From positions 1-64,000 of the forward strand of contig NZ_JACSNX010000012.1 in assembly GCF_016902445.1 (NCBI RefSeq): a stretch of 64,000 bases of DNA, given 5' to 3'. Of this stretch, positions 18,598 to 26,423 are shown one piece after another. The translations under genes and the position numbers were made by a program. The notes beneath the pieces were generated by a model. It made no database searches. It was not told the origin of the DNA and worked only from the letters and a program-made list of their open reading frames with translations. Each line of letters starts with the position of its first letter. Position 1 is the stretch's first letter. The stretch is from Oscillibacter valericigenes (lineage in GTDB: Bacteria; Bacillota; Clostridia; Oscillospirales; Oscillospiraceae).

Positions 18598-19344
18598 ATG
18601 GCAATGGTGCGCACGGAGCACGACATCGTTTCCCAGGTGCAATCGGCCAAGACGGACTCAGAGGCGGCGGACGCCCTCATCCGTCAGTACATGGGCTTTA
18701 TCCGCTCGGAGACGGTGAAGTTTCTCCACACCGCCCCGGAAAACGGCCACGAGGACGAGCTGAGCATCGCCATGCTGGCCTTCTATGAGGCGATCCTGGC
18801 CTATGAGAAGAGCCGGGGCGCCTTTCTGCCCTACGCCGCCCGTGCTATTAAAAACCAGCTCATCGACCACTACCGGACAGAGAAGCACCACGGCAACGTG
18901 ATCTCCCTCCACACCCCTCTGGGCGGGGAGGAGGACGGCGGCGAGCTGCTGGACACCATCCCCGACACCGTGGACCATGCCGGGGACTATGTGGTGCGCA
19001 CCGCCAGCCAGCGGGAGATCCAGGAGTTCTCGGAGAAGCTGGCCCAGTTCGGCCTGACCTTCTCCGATGTGGCGGACAACTGCCCGCGCCAGGAGCGGAC
19101 CTTCGCCGCCTGCCGCCGGGTGCTGGACTTCGCCCGGACCCAGCCGGAGCTGCTGAAGCGGGTGGAGGACACGGGCAAGCTGCCCATGGGGGAGCTGTCC
19201 GCCGGCTCCGGCACCGACAAAAAGACCATGGAGCGGCACCGGAAGTACCTGGTGGCCATCCTGCTGGCCTTCACCAACGGCTATGAGATCATCCGGGGCC
19301 ACCTGTGCCAGGTGGGCCCCAAGAGAGGGGGCGACGAAGCGTGA
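18598..19344 (+). CDS. sigI: RNA polymerase sigma factor of the SigI family
   Basis: The product of about 248 residues has a sigma-70 region-2-like N-terminus (ADALIRQYMGFIRSETVKFL, then AMLAFYEAILAYEKSRGAFL and YAARAIKNQLIDHYR). Its C-terminal domain (LAQFGLTFSDVADNCPRQ) is diagnostic of SigI. SigI factors direct envelope, heat-stress or polysaccharide-sensing regulons and are held by RsgI. The ATG at 18598 is selected after GGAGGGGGA; an ATG six bases further is equally possible. The rsgI start overlaps the stop (GTGA), the standard sigI-rsgI arrangement. Confidence 0.9.
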   Translation: MAMVRTEHDIVSQVQSAKTDSEAADALIRQYMGFIRSETVKFLHTAPENGHEDELSIAMLAFYEAILAYEKSRGAFLPYAARAIKNQLIDHYRTEKHHGNVISLHTPLGGEEDGGELLDTIPDTVDHAGDYVVRTASQREIQEFSEKLAQFGLTFSDVADNCPRQERTFAACRRVLDFARTQPELLKRVEDTGKLPMGELSAGSGTDKKTMERHRKYLVAILLAFTNGYEIIRGHLCQVGPKRGGDEA

Positions 19345-20249
19345 ACTATCTGGTCATGGAGGTGCATCCGGCCTACGCGGTGGTGCTGGACGAGGAGGGC
19401 CGCTTTTTGAAGGCCGCCAACTTGCGCTATCAGGTGGGGGACACGGTGCGGGACATCGTGGAGCTACGGCGTCCCAAGGAAAAACGCCCCGCCCTGTGGA
19501 AGCCCCTGTCCGGCGTTGCCGGCCTGGCCGCCTGCCTGTGCATCGTATTCTTCGGCTATTACCAGCCCAACTTCACCCCCTACGGCGCCCTGCGCATCCA
19601 GATCAACCCAGACGTGGAGCTCACCCTCAGCCGCACCGACCGGGTGTTGGAGCTGGAGGGGCTCAACGCGGACGGTCGGGTCCTGATCGAGGGCTACGAC
19701 TATGGGGGCAAGGACCGGGAGGACGTGACGGAGGAGCTGGTGGAGCGGGCCATCGATATGGGCTACCTCTCCGGCGGGGAGACGGTGTCCATCACAGTTA
19801 CCAGCGCCGACGCCGACTGGCAGGCCCGGGAGGAACAGGCGGCCCGGGAGGATCTGGAGGAGCGGTACGGGGAGACCATCGTGATCCAGATCGGCCCCAC
19901 TGACGAGAAGCCGCCGGTCACTGAGGTAGTCATCCCGGTGACGCCCCCCGAACCGGAGCCTACCCCAGAACCGCCTCCGGAGCAGGTCGATCCACCCGCC
20001 GCCCCGGATGATACGGATGACCGCCCCGACAGCGGCGGTGCGACCGGTTATCAGGATACCGATTACGGCCCTGACGCGGATGGGATCACCGACTATGAAG
20101 ATACGGATTACGGTCCTTACAGCGACGGCGTCACCGACTATGAAGATCGGGACGATGGCGACGACCAGGACGATGACGATGATGACGGGAACCATGACGA
20201 CGATGATGACGACGGCGACGATGACGAAGATTGGAATGATGACGATTAA
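19341..20249 (+). CDS. rsgI: Anti-sigma-I factor RsgI-like membrane protein with acidic tail
   Basis: This 302-residue protein has an RsgI N-terminal domain (NYLVMEVHPAYAVVLDEEGR) that binds SigI, one membrane helix (VAGLAACLCIVFFGYY, about 60-78) and an extracytoplasmic domain beginning YGALRIQINPDVELTLSR. The Asn-Pro within it matches the site reported for RsgI self-cleavage. Then comes a Pro-rich linker and a very acidic tail with two DTDYGPxxDG-type repeats and runs of Asp. Known RsgI proteins end in carbohydrate-binding modules; an Asp-rich tail is unusual. The GTG start overlaps the sigI stop by 4 bp. Confidence 0.88.
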   Translation: MNYLVMEVHPAYAVVLDEEGRFLKAANLRYQVGDTVRDIVELRRPKEKRPALWKPLSGVAGLAACLCIVFFGYYQPNFTPYGALRIQINPDVELTLSRTDRVLELEGLNADGRVLIEGYDYGGKDREDVTEELVERAIDMGYLSGGETVSITVTSADADWQAREEQAAREDLEERYGETIVIQIGPTDEKPPVTEVVIPVTPPEPEPTPEPPPEQVDPPAAPDDTDDRPDSGGATGYQDTDYGPDADGITDYEDTDYGPYSDGVTDYEDRDDGDDQDDDDDDGNHDDDDDDGDDDEDWNDDD

Positions 20250-20270
20250 CGCAGAAAAATTTCCGCCGCG

Positions 20271-20301
20271 GCCCCGGTTTTGGAGATCGGCCGCCGTATC
20301 C
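20271..20301 (+). promoter_or_regulatory. Candidate SigI-type promoter B
   Basis: CCCC (20272-20275), 18 bp, then CCGTATCC (20294-20301). The 12 bases CCGTATCCTTCT are identical to candidate A in front of sigI. It lies about 220 bp upstream of the Asp-rich lipoprotein gene, with a GC hairpin between. Confidence 0.45.
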
Positions 20302-20375
20302 TTCTAGTGTAAGCCAAGGAAAATCAAAAACTCCCACTTCCCTTTTGTGTTCCTGAATTCAAAATTTTCCATAGC

Positions 20376-20402
20376 GTTCCCGCCCCCTGCGGGGGCGGGA
20401 AC
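20376..20402. terminator. GC hairpin between rsgI and the Asp-rich lipoprotein gene
   Basis: GTTCCCGCCCCC (20376-20387) and GGGGGCGGGAAC (20391-20402) form a perfect 12-bp stem with a TGC loop. No strong T-tract follows, so it may be a partial terminator or an mRNA-stabilising stem. Confidence 0.5.
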
Positions 20403-20438
20403 ACATAAAAGAATTGGAACATAAAAAAGTTTTCCCAG

Positions 20439-20470
20439 ACCCCGGTTTTTCGGCAACGGCTCCGTAATCT
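20439..20470 (+). promoter_or_regulatory. Candidate SigI-type promoter C
   Basis: ACCCC (20439-20443), 18 bp, then CCGTAATC (20462-20469), with an A-rich stretch upstream (ATAAAAAAG). It lies about 50 bp before the lipoprotein start codon, a normal promoter distance. Confidence 0.5.
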
Positions 20471-20519
20471 AAAATCAGAACACAAAACTGAAACACCATT
20501 TTTTGAGGAGATGAAAGAC

Positions 20520-21680
20520 ATGAAACAGAACATCCGCATCAAATTGTTTGGCCTGACTCTGACCGCCGCCCTGGCCCTGACCGCTCTGACCGCCTGCGGG
20601 AACAGCGCCGGCACAGCGGCCCTCCCCGAGACCTCCGGCACCAGCACCCCCCTCCTGGAAGAGAGCGGCGGCGCCGTGGGCACTGTCCTGCTCAGTGTGA
20701 ACCCGGAGATCGAGATGGACTATGACGACGCTGGCAACGTGGTGGCCCTCACCGGCCGCAACCAGGAGGCCCAGACCCTGCTGGCCTCCTACACCGGCTA
20801 CCAGGGCCGGCCCTGTACCCAGGTGGTGGGAGAGCTGGTGGACGAGATCAATGCCCTGGGCTACTTCGACGCCACCGTGGGCGGCCACGAGAAGAACATC
20901 ATCCTGAAGCTGGAGCGGGGCTCCGCCTACCCCAATGACCAGTTCCTCAATGAACTGGCCGAGGCGGTCCGGCTGGTGGTGGAGACCGACCAGATCGGCT
21001 CTCAGCCCGTGACCCTGGACCAGGACGACTACGACGACGCCTACGGGGACAAGGGGTACATCAACGCCTCCGCCGCCCAGAGCATCCTCTCCACCCAGCT
21101 GGGCCGGGACGACCTGCAGTTCGTGGAGAAGGAGTACGACCTGGACGACGGGGAGTACGAGGTGGAGTTCGTTCTGGACGGCGTGGAGTACGAGTACGAG
21201 GTGAATGCCTACACCGGCAAGGTCACCGAGATGGATGCGGAGTTCCAGGACTATGACGACACCGACTATGGCCCCAACAGCGACGGGATTACCGATTACG
21301 GCGTCACCGACTACGACGATACCGACTACGGCCCCAACGCCGACGGCATTACCGACTACGACGACACGGACTACGGCCCCAATGCCGATGGCATCACCGA
21401 TTACGACGACACGGACTACGGCCCCAATGCCGATGGCATCACCGATTACGACGACACGGACTACGGCCCCAACGCCGACGGCATCACCGATTACGACGAT
21501 ACCGACTACGGTCCCAATGCCGATGGCATCACCGACTACGACGACTGGGGTGATGACGACGACTGGTACGGCGACCCCACCGGCGAGGATCACTGGGACG
21601 ACGATGACGACGGCTGGGACGACACGGACTACGCCGACCGGGACGACGATGACGACTGGGACGACGATTGGGACGACTGA
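20520..21680 (+). CDS. Lipoprotein with RsgI-type domain, PepSY domain and Asp-rich repeats
   Basis: The 386-residue product has a lipobox (LTALTACGN). Residues about 55-140 (GTVLLSVNPEIEMDYDDAGN) resemble the extracytoplasmic domain of RsgI, including the Asn-Pro. Residues about 165-240 form a PepSY module (INASAAQSILSTQLG; YEVEFVLDGVEYEYEV). Then come six 15-residue repeats DYDDTDYGPNADGIT and an Asp/Trp-rich tail. The repeats resemble thrombospondin-3-like calcium loops (PNADGITDYDD). It starts at 20520 after GAGGAG and is followed by, and overlaps, the VTC gene. It is probably the main secreted product of the SigI regulon. Confidence 0.8.
   Translation: MKQNIRIKLFGLTLTAALALTALTACGNSAGTAALPETSGTSTPLLEESGGAVGTVLLSVNPEIEMDYDDAGNVVALTGRNQEAQTLLASYTGYQGRPCTQVVGELVDEINALGYFDATVGGHEKNIILKLERGSAYPNDQFLNELAEAVRLVVETDQIGSQPVTLDQDDYDDAYGDKGYINASAAQSILSTQLGRDDLQFVEKEYDLDDGEYEVEFVLDGVEYEYEVNAYTGKVTEMDAEFQDYDDTDYGPNSDGITDYGVTDYDDTDYGPNADGITDYDDTDYGPNADGITDYDDTDYGPNADGITDYDDTDYGPNADGITDYDDTDYGPNADGITDYDDWGDDDDWYGDPTGEDHWDDDDDGWDDTDYADRDDDDDWDDDWDD
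21249..21533 (+). repeat. Tandem 45-bp coding repeats (15-residue unit)
   Basis: Six copies of a 45-bp unit encode DYDDTDYGPNADGIT; the first has Ser for Ala and is separated from the others by 15 bp. The last five are identical in protein with only synonymous changes, so copy number could change by recombination or slippage. Related units end the rsgI gene. Confidence 0.9.
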
Positions 21681-22359
21681 GCCCCTCCGCCTGCGCCACG
21701 AGGTCAAGCACCAGCTCTCTCCCCAGGAGGATCTGGTGCTTACCTCCCGGCTTCAGAAGCTCTTTCCCCGGGACGGCCACGCCGGGCCGGACGGCTCCTA
21801 CCGGGTGACCAGCCTGTATTTCGACACCCCCTACGATACCGCCCTCCGGGAGAAGCTGGACGGGGTGGACCGGCGGGAGAAGTTCCGCCTGCGATACTAC
21901 GGGGAGCGCCCGGATTTTCTCAAGCTGGAGAAGAAGTGGAAGGTCAACGGCCTGTGCGGCAAGCGTTCCGCCCGCTTGACTTTGGAGGAGGCGGAGCGGC
22001 TGCTCTCCGGGGAGGACGCCTTCCTTCTGGAGCGGGGTGAGCCCCTGCTGTCGGAGCTGTACCACAAGCTCCATGGGACGCTGTTGCGGCCCAGGACGGT
22101 GGTGTGCTATGACCGGGAGGCCTTCCTGTACGCCCCCGGAAATGTCCGAGTGACCCTGGATCGGAACCTGCGCACCTGCGGGGACAGCGCCGGCTTCCTG
22201 TCCCCCGGTTTGTTCCCTCTGAAACCTCTGGACGCTTTGACGGTACTGGAGGTCAAGTACGACGCCTTTCTCCCCGACCTGGTGCGCCTGGCCGTCCAAA
22301 CCCCGAATCGCCGGGCGGCGGCCTGTTCCAAATACGCCCTGTGCCGGCGGTTCGACTGA
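21649..22359 (+). CDS. VTC-domain protein (polyphosphate polymerase-like)
   Basis: This product of about 236 residues matches the VTC/CYTH tunnel fold: LRLRHEVKHQLS, VTSLYFDTPYDTALREK, REKFRLRYYGE, FLKLEKKWKVNG, and VLEVKYDAFLP near the C-terminus. The basic and acidic residues needed for triphosphate and metal binding are present. In yeast the VTC4 domain makes polyphosphate from ATP. The start is uncertain; the ATG at 21649 lies inside the end of the lipoprotein gene and has no clear ribosome site, so translation may be coupled. DUF4956 and CotH genes follow, a recurrent trio in bacteria. Confidence 0.82.
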   Translation: MTTGTTIGTTEPLRLRHEVKHQLSPQEDLVLTSRLQKLFPRDGHAGPDGSYRVTSLYFDTPYDTALREKLDGVDRREKFRLRYYGERPDFLKLEKKWKVNGLCGKRSARLTLEEAERLLSGEDAFLLERGEPLLSELYHKLHGTLLRPRTVVCYDREAFLYAPGNVRVTLDRNLRTCGDSAGFLSPGLFPLKPLDALTVLEVKYDAFLPDLVRLAVQTPNRRAAACSKYALCRRFD

Positions 22360-22385
22360 GAACGAAGAAAAGAGGAGTGGTTGCC

Positions 22386-23066
22386 ATGCCCACGTTCACC
22401 TTTCAGGACATCTTCAAATCCAGCTTTCTGGAGCGGCTGGACGCGGTCTCCCTGCCGGACGCCGTCATCGCCCTGGCGCTGGCCTTTTGCCTGGGCCTGT
22501 TCATCTTCCTGGTCTATAAAAAATGCTACGCCGGCGTCATGTACGCCCCCAGCTTCGGGGTGACCCTCATCGCCCTCACCCTCATCACCACCCTGTTGAT
22601 CCTGGCGGTGACCAGCAACATCGTCCTCTCCCTGGGCATGGTGGGCGCCCTGTCCATCGTCCGCTTCCGCACCGCCATCAAGGAGCCCATGGATATCGCC
22701 TTCCTGTTCTGGGCCATCGCGGCGGGCATCGTGCTGGCGGCGGGGCTCATCCCCCTGGCGGTGGTGGGTAGCCTATTTGTGGGGGTGGTGCTGCTGGTGT
22801 TCTCCCGGCAGAAGAACGGGGAGTCCCCCTACATCCTGGTGATCCACTGCGCCGACCAGGATGTGGAGGGACAGGTGCGGGCCCTGGTGGAGGCCCGAGT
22901 GCGGCGGCTGAACCTGAAGAGTAAAAGTGTGGCTCCGGGCCAAATCGAGCTGAACTACGAGGTGCGCCTGCGGGACGCCGACACGGAGTTCGTCAATGAG
23001 CTGGGGGCCATGGAGGGCGTGAGGAACGTGGTGTTGGTCTCCTACAACGGGGACTACATGGGGTGA
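22386..23066 (+). CDS. DUF4956 membrane protein
   Basis: The 226-residue protein has about four membrane helices in residues 15-135 (VIALALAFCLGLFIFLVY; LITTLLILAVTSNIVLSLG; AAGIVLAAGLIPLAVVG) with the family hallmark ALSIVRFRTAIKEP between them. A soluble C-terminal domain of about 90 residues follows. DUF4956 proteins are almost always encoded with VTC-domain and CotH proteins; the function is unknown, though export or anchoring of polyphosphate-linked material has been considered. GAGGAG precedes ATG 22386, and only 4 bp separate the stop from the CotH gene. Confidence 0.88.
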   Translation: MPTFTFQDIFKSSFLERLDAVSLPDAVIALALAFCLGLFIFLVYKKCYAGVMYAPSFGVTLIALTLITTLLILAVTSNIVLSLGMVGALSIVRFRTAIKEPMDIAFLFWAIAAGIVLAAGLIPLAVVGSLFVGVVLLVFSRQKNGESPYILVIHCADQDVEGQVRALVEARVRRLNLKSKSVAPGQIELNYEVRLRDADTEFVNELGAMEGVRNVVLVSYNGDYMG

Positions 23067-23070
23067 GGTC

Positions 23071-24507
23071 ATGATCCGCCACCGGCATATCGATCTTATC
23101 TGCGGCGGGGCGATCTTATTGGCCCTGGTTCTCACCGGCCTGCTCTGCTTCGGGGAGGCCCTGGGTCTCCGGCCCGCCAGCTCCGCGCCTGGGTATGCCT
23201 ATCGCCTCTTTGACGACAAACAGGTCCACACCGTGGACCTGCGGGTGGAGGACTGGGCGAGCTTTCTGGAAAACGCCCCGGCGGAGGCTTATATCCCCTG
23301 CACTGCGGTCATCGACGGAGAGGAATTTTACCAGGTGGGCCTGCGGGCCAAGGGGAACAACTCCCTCCGGCTGACGGAGGAGTACGGCCTGTCCCGGTAC
23401 AGCCTGAAGCTGGAATTCGACCACTATGTGGACGGCGGGAATTACCACGGACTGGACAAGCTCTCCCTGGATGCCTCCTTCCAGGACAACAGCTACCTCA
23501 AGACCTACCTGGCCTACCACATGATGGCCTACATGGAGGCGCCGGCCCCTCTGTGCAGCTATGCCTGGGTGACGGTGAACGGCGCCCCCTGGGGGCTGTT
23601 CCTGGCCATCGAGGAACCGGAGGAGGCTTTTGCCCGGCGGAACTTCGGCCCGGATCACGGAGCGCTCTATAAGCCGGACTACCACTCCCTGAACGCGGAG
23701 AACGCCGACGTGGCCCTGTGGTACACAGGGGACGATCCCGCCCTCTACCCCAATATTTTCGACAACGCCAAGTTCTCCACCGACGGGGCGGACCGGGAGC
23801 GGCTGATCCAGGCCCTGCGGGTGCTGTCCACCGGGGAGGACCTGGAGACAGCAATCAACGTGGACGAGGTGCTACGGTATTTTACCGTCCAGGTGTTCGT
23901 CATGAACTGGGACAGCTACCTGGGCCACACCGGACACAACTACTTCCTCTATGAGGAGGACGGGGTGATCTCCATCCTGCCCTGGGACTACAACCTGGCC
24001 TTCGGCACCTACGCCCTGGGCATGACCGATCCCATCCGGGACCCCGACGTACTGATCAACTGGCCCATCAACACCCCCGCCCGGGGGGAGACCATGCTGA
24101 AACGCCCCCTCTATCACAATCTGATGAAAAACAACGACTATTTTGCTCGGTATCACGCCTATTTCGACCATCTGCTCACGGAGTATTTCGAGAGCGGCCG
24201 GTATGAGGCGGTCATCCGGCAGACCCAGGCCATGATCGCCCCCTATGTCCAGGCCGACCCCACCGCCTTCTGCTCCTATGAGGACCACCTGCTGGCGGTG
24301 GACACCCTGCTGGAGGTGTGCCGCCTGCGCTCGGAGAGCGTCCGGGGACAGTTGGAAGGAGACTATCCCGCCACCCTGGCCCAGTGGGCGGAACGCCCGG
24401 TGTTCGGGGTGGACGCTTCCCATGTGGACCTGCGGGCCCTGGGGGATTTCGATGACCTGGAGGCGGCAAGGGAGCGGCAGGATGAGGCCGCGGCGGTGGT
24501 GGAGTGA
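23071..24507 (+). CDS. CotH kinase family protein
   Basis: This 478-residue protein has an N-terminal membrane anchor (CGGAILLALVLTGLLCF) and an extracytoplasmic CotH domain. Recognisable blocks are VGLRAKGNNSLR, SRYSLKLEFDHYV, LSLDASFQDNSYLKTYLAYH, GLFLAIEEPEEAFARRNF, and the catalytic-loop-like ILPWDYNLAFG. CotH of Bacillus is an atypical kinase that phosphorylates spore-coat proteins, so this one may phosphorylate a secreted partner. The Asp-rich lipoprotein encoded four genes upstream is a candidate (inference). The C-terminal Asp/Glu/Arg-rich stretch is probably not catalytic. Confidence 0.87.
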   Translation: MIRHRHIDLICGGAILLALVLTGLLCFGEALGLRPASSAPGYAYRLFDDKQVHTVDLRVEDWASFLENAPAEAYIPCTAVIDGEEFYQVGLRAKGNNSLRLTEEYGLSRYSLKLEFDHYVDGGNYHGLDKLSLDASFQDNSYLKTYLAYHMMAYMEAPAPLCSYAWVTVNGAPWGLFLAIEEPEEAFARRNFGPDHGALYKPDYHSLNAENADVALWYTGDDPALYPNIFDNAKFSTDGADRERLIQALRVLSTGEDLETAINVDEVLRYFTVQVFVMNWDSYLGHTGHNYFLYEEDGVISILPWDYNLAFGTYALGMTDPIRDPDVLINWPINTPARGETMLKRPLYHNLMKNNDYFARYHAYFDHLLTEYFESGRYEAVIRQTQAMIAPYVQADPTAFCSYEDHLLAVDTLLEVCRLRSESVRGQLEGDYPATLAQWAERPVFGVDASHVDLRALGDFDDLEAARERQDEAAAVVE

Positions 24508-24575
24508 CGCAGGGAAAGAACATGGAATGAGTTTCAGAACAGATCCACGCCAATTTGGTGCTTGATAAACGAAAA

Positions 24576-24615
24576 AATCAGGCCGCCGGTTCCTTTCGGA
24601 ACCGGCGGCCTGATT
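24576..24615 (-). terminator. Terminator between CotH and AlbA_2 genes
   Basis: AATCAGGCCGCCGGTTCC (24576-24593) and its exact complement (24598-24615) form an 18-bp stem with a TTTC loop. On the minus strand it is followed by TTTTTTCG, a strong terminator for the AlbA_2 gene; on the plus strand the tail is weaker. The flanking 70 bp resemble 2312-2391. Confidence 0.85.
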
Positions 24616-24630
24616 GCAATTTCACCGTTG

Positions 24631-25959
24631 TCACATTTCCGCCAGATAATACCGCAGGTTCTTCGCCGTTCCTTGCTTTTCCAGCAGGCCGTCCCGGGTC
24701 ATCTCCCGCAACAGCAGGATCGCCGTGGCCTGGGAGACGCCCAGCGCCGCCTCCACGTCCTTCCGGACGACCCAGCCGTTCTCTCTGCACAGCCCGATGA
24801 CCTTCTGCACCCGGGCCTCTCTCTTGCCCAAACTGGTGGCTGGCCGGGCAGGCGGGGCATTTTCTGCTTCGCGGCTGAAATTCAGGTTCGGCAGGGTGAT
24901 CTTGAAGGCATGGTCGGTGGCCTCGATAGCCGGCTGCACCGCCGCGCCGGCGTAGCACTCGTGGATACGGAGAATGCCGGTTCCGTAGGCCTCGATCAGC
25001 CGCAGGCGGTAGAAGATGTTGGCCAGGTCAGGGTTACGCAGCACTGATACGCCCAGGCGGATGTCCTCCAGCCCGATGCCCCTGGCCAGGCCGCCGATGG
25101 TGACGAACTCGATCCGATCCTCAAAGATACTAATAAGGGTAGGGCCGCTGAAGGCGTAGTCCCGGTGGACCAGGGCGTTGAGCAGCGCCTCCCGCACGGC
25201 CTCGGGCGGGTAGTCCCGGATATCCACCCGGTCCAGGCCGGAGAACTCCGCCCGGGTGCGGTTGAATCGGTCGATATAGCCGTAGGCATCCTCCAGTTGC
25301 TGGAGCAGAGAGCCGGTCAGCTCCTGCCGGTCCTTGAAGACCGACTTTTTGCTGCCCTCGAAGACCGCCAGCTTGACGGTGTGGTTGCACTGGTCTGAGA
25401 GCAGGAATGCCAGGTTGGTGTATGTACCGTCCGGACCTATCAGATGGAGCGTGCGCATCTGAGACGGGCCGAAGGCCACGTTCCGGCTCCGGAAAAACGC
25501 CGAGGCCTGCTCAAAGGTGAGTCGCTGCTCCAGGGAGCGGGCGGCCTCGTAGCTGTCGCCGCTGGTCTCCTTGATCATGTCCAGAATTGCCGCTTCGCTG
25601 GCGGGGACGGTGGAGGCCCCTTGACGGACAAAGACACCCTCCGGGCGGATACCCTTGCTGTGGAGGTAGTAAGGCCGGGCCGTTCCCCGCTGGACCCGGA
25701 CGCAGATCACCGGCTTTCCCTCCATGGTCTCACAGCGGCACTCCAGGAACATCGTCAGGTCCGGGCGCACGGCGTCCCGGATGGCGTTGGTGACCCGGAG
25801 CATGGTGCCGTCTGCGTCGTCCACGCCGCGCACCGTGCCGTCGTCCTCAATGCCCACATAGAGGGTGCCGCCGTCGCAGTTGGCGAAGGCGATGGCGGTA
25901 TTCTTGATGTCGTCCACATACTCCCGCTTCAGCTCGGTCGTTTTGTTTTCCGTGAACAT
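24631..25959 (-). CDS. AlbA_2/Schlafen-type ATP-binding regulator
   Basis: The 442-residue protein begins with an AlbA_2 (Schlafen-like) domain (TTELKREYVDDIKNTAIAFAN, DGGTLYVGIEDDG, residues 7-130). A GHKL-like ATP-binding module follows (PPEAVREALLNALVHRDY, then AYGTGILRI, 235-335) and a C-terminal winged helix (VRKDVEAALGVSQATAILLL). Such proteins are annotated as putative transcriptional regulators or RecG-like helicases and commonly sit near mobile DNA. A perfect inverted repeat overlaps its promoter, consistent with autoregulation. It is not clear whether it belongs to the adjacent integrative element. Confidence 0.82.
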   Translation of the reverse strand: MFTENKTTELKREYVDDIKNTAIAFANCDGGTLYVGIEDDGTVRGVDDADGTMLRVTNAIRDAVRPDLTMFLECRCETMEGKPVICVRVQRGTARPYYLHSKGIRPEGVFVRQGASTVPASEAAILDMIKETSGDSYEAARSLEQRLTFEQASAFFRSRNVAFGPSQMRTLHLIGPDGTYTNLAFLLSDQCNHTVKLAVFEGSKKSVFKDRQELTGSLLQQLEDAYGYIDRFNRTRAEFSGLDRVDIRDYPPEAVREALLNALVHRDYAFSGPTLISIFEDRIEFVTIGGLARGIGLEDIRLGVSVLRNPDLANIFYRLRLIEAYGTGILRIHECYAGAAVQPAIEATDHAFKITLPNLNFSREAENAPPARPATSLGKREARVQKVIGLCRENGWVVRKDVEAALGVSQATAILLLREMTRDGLLEKQGTAKNLRYYLAEM

Positions 25960-25978
25960 GATGAACCTCCCACAAGCA

Positions 25979-26025
25979 ATCTAATAATCTGATAATTATT
26001 ATATTAGATTTCCGCGGGATTGCAA
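25979..26025 (-). promoter_or_regulatory. Promoter and inverted-repeat operator of the AlbA_2 gene
   Basis: On the minus strand a -35 TTGCAA (26020-26025) and -10 TATAAT (25998-26003) are 16 bp apart. A perfect inverted repeat AATCTAATA (25979-25987) / TATTAGATT (26002-26010) overlaps the -10 and the start region, a suitable place for a repressor. Confidence 0.7.
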
Positions 26026-26423
26026 GGGGATTTTGTCTCCATGGAGCTATTTTATTGGACCATGCCGCTCAGGCTGTGAACGCAAAAGTCCTCGTACAGC
26101 GTATCTGGTTTTCTGATTTGCGTTCAGCGTAGACCTAATGTCGAGCCGCGGTTTTCCGCGCCGCCGAAGGTTTGCGCTGAACGTATTTTTGCGCCCGGCT
26201 GAAATTTTCCAAAAAAGTTTTTCTAAGGGGGCAAAAACAGGGAGCCTTTTCTCCATTTATTATGAAAGGGCAATCACGGGCGCCTCCGCCGGCAGGAGTT
26301 TTGAAAAATTTTTGCCGGGAGGGGGTGAAAATACTCCCTTCATTTCTACATGCTTAATGAAGGGGCTTTTCAGGAGGCTTCCCGCCCCGAGCCCTTATCC
26401 TGTTATGAGAGAAGGTCTTTCCC
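26026..26423. other. AT-richer non-coding left flank of the integrative element
   Basis: No gene is supported. A 10-bp inverted repeat TGAACGCAAA (26077-26086) / TTTGCGTTCA (26117-26126) is present, and a related TTTGCGCTGAACG lies near 26171. These may be recombinase or regulator sites at the left end of the element. Composition changes here from the flanking chromosome. Confidence 0.4.

Noticed and set aside
21249-21533. Regular repeats resembling a CRISPR array
   Set aside because: The repeats are contiguous 45-bp coding units without spacers and are translated in frame into DYDDTDYGPNADGIT.
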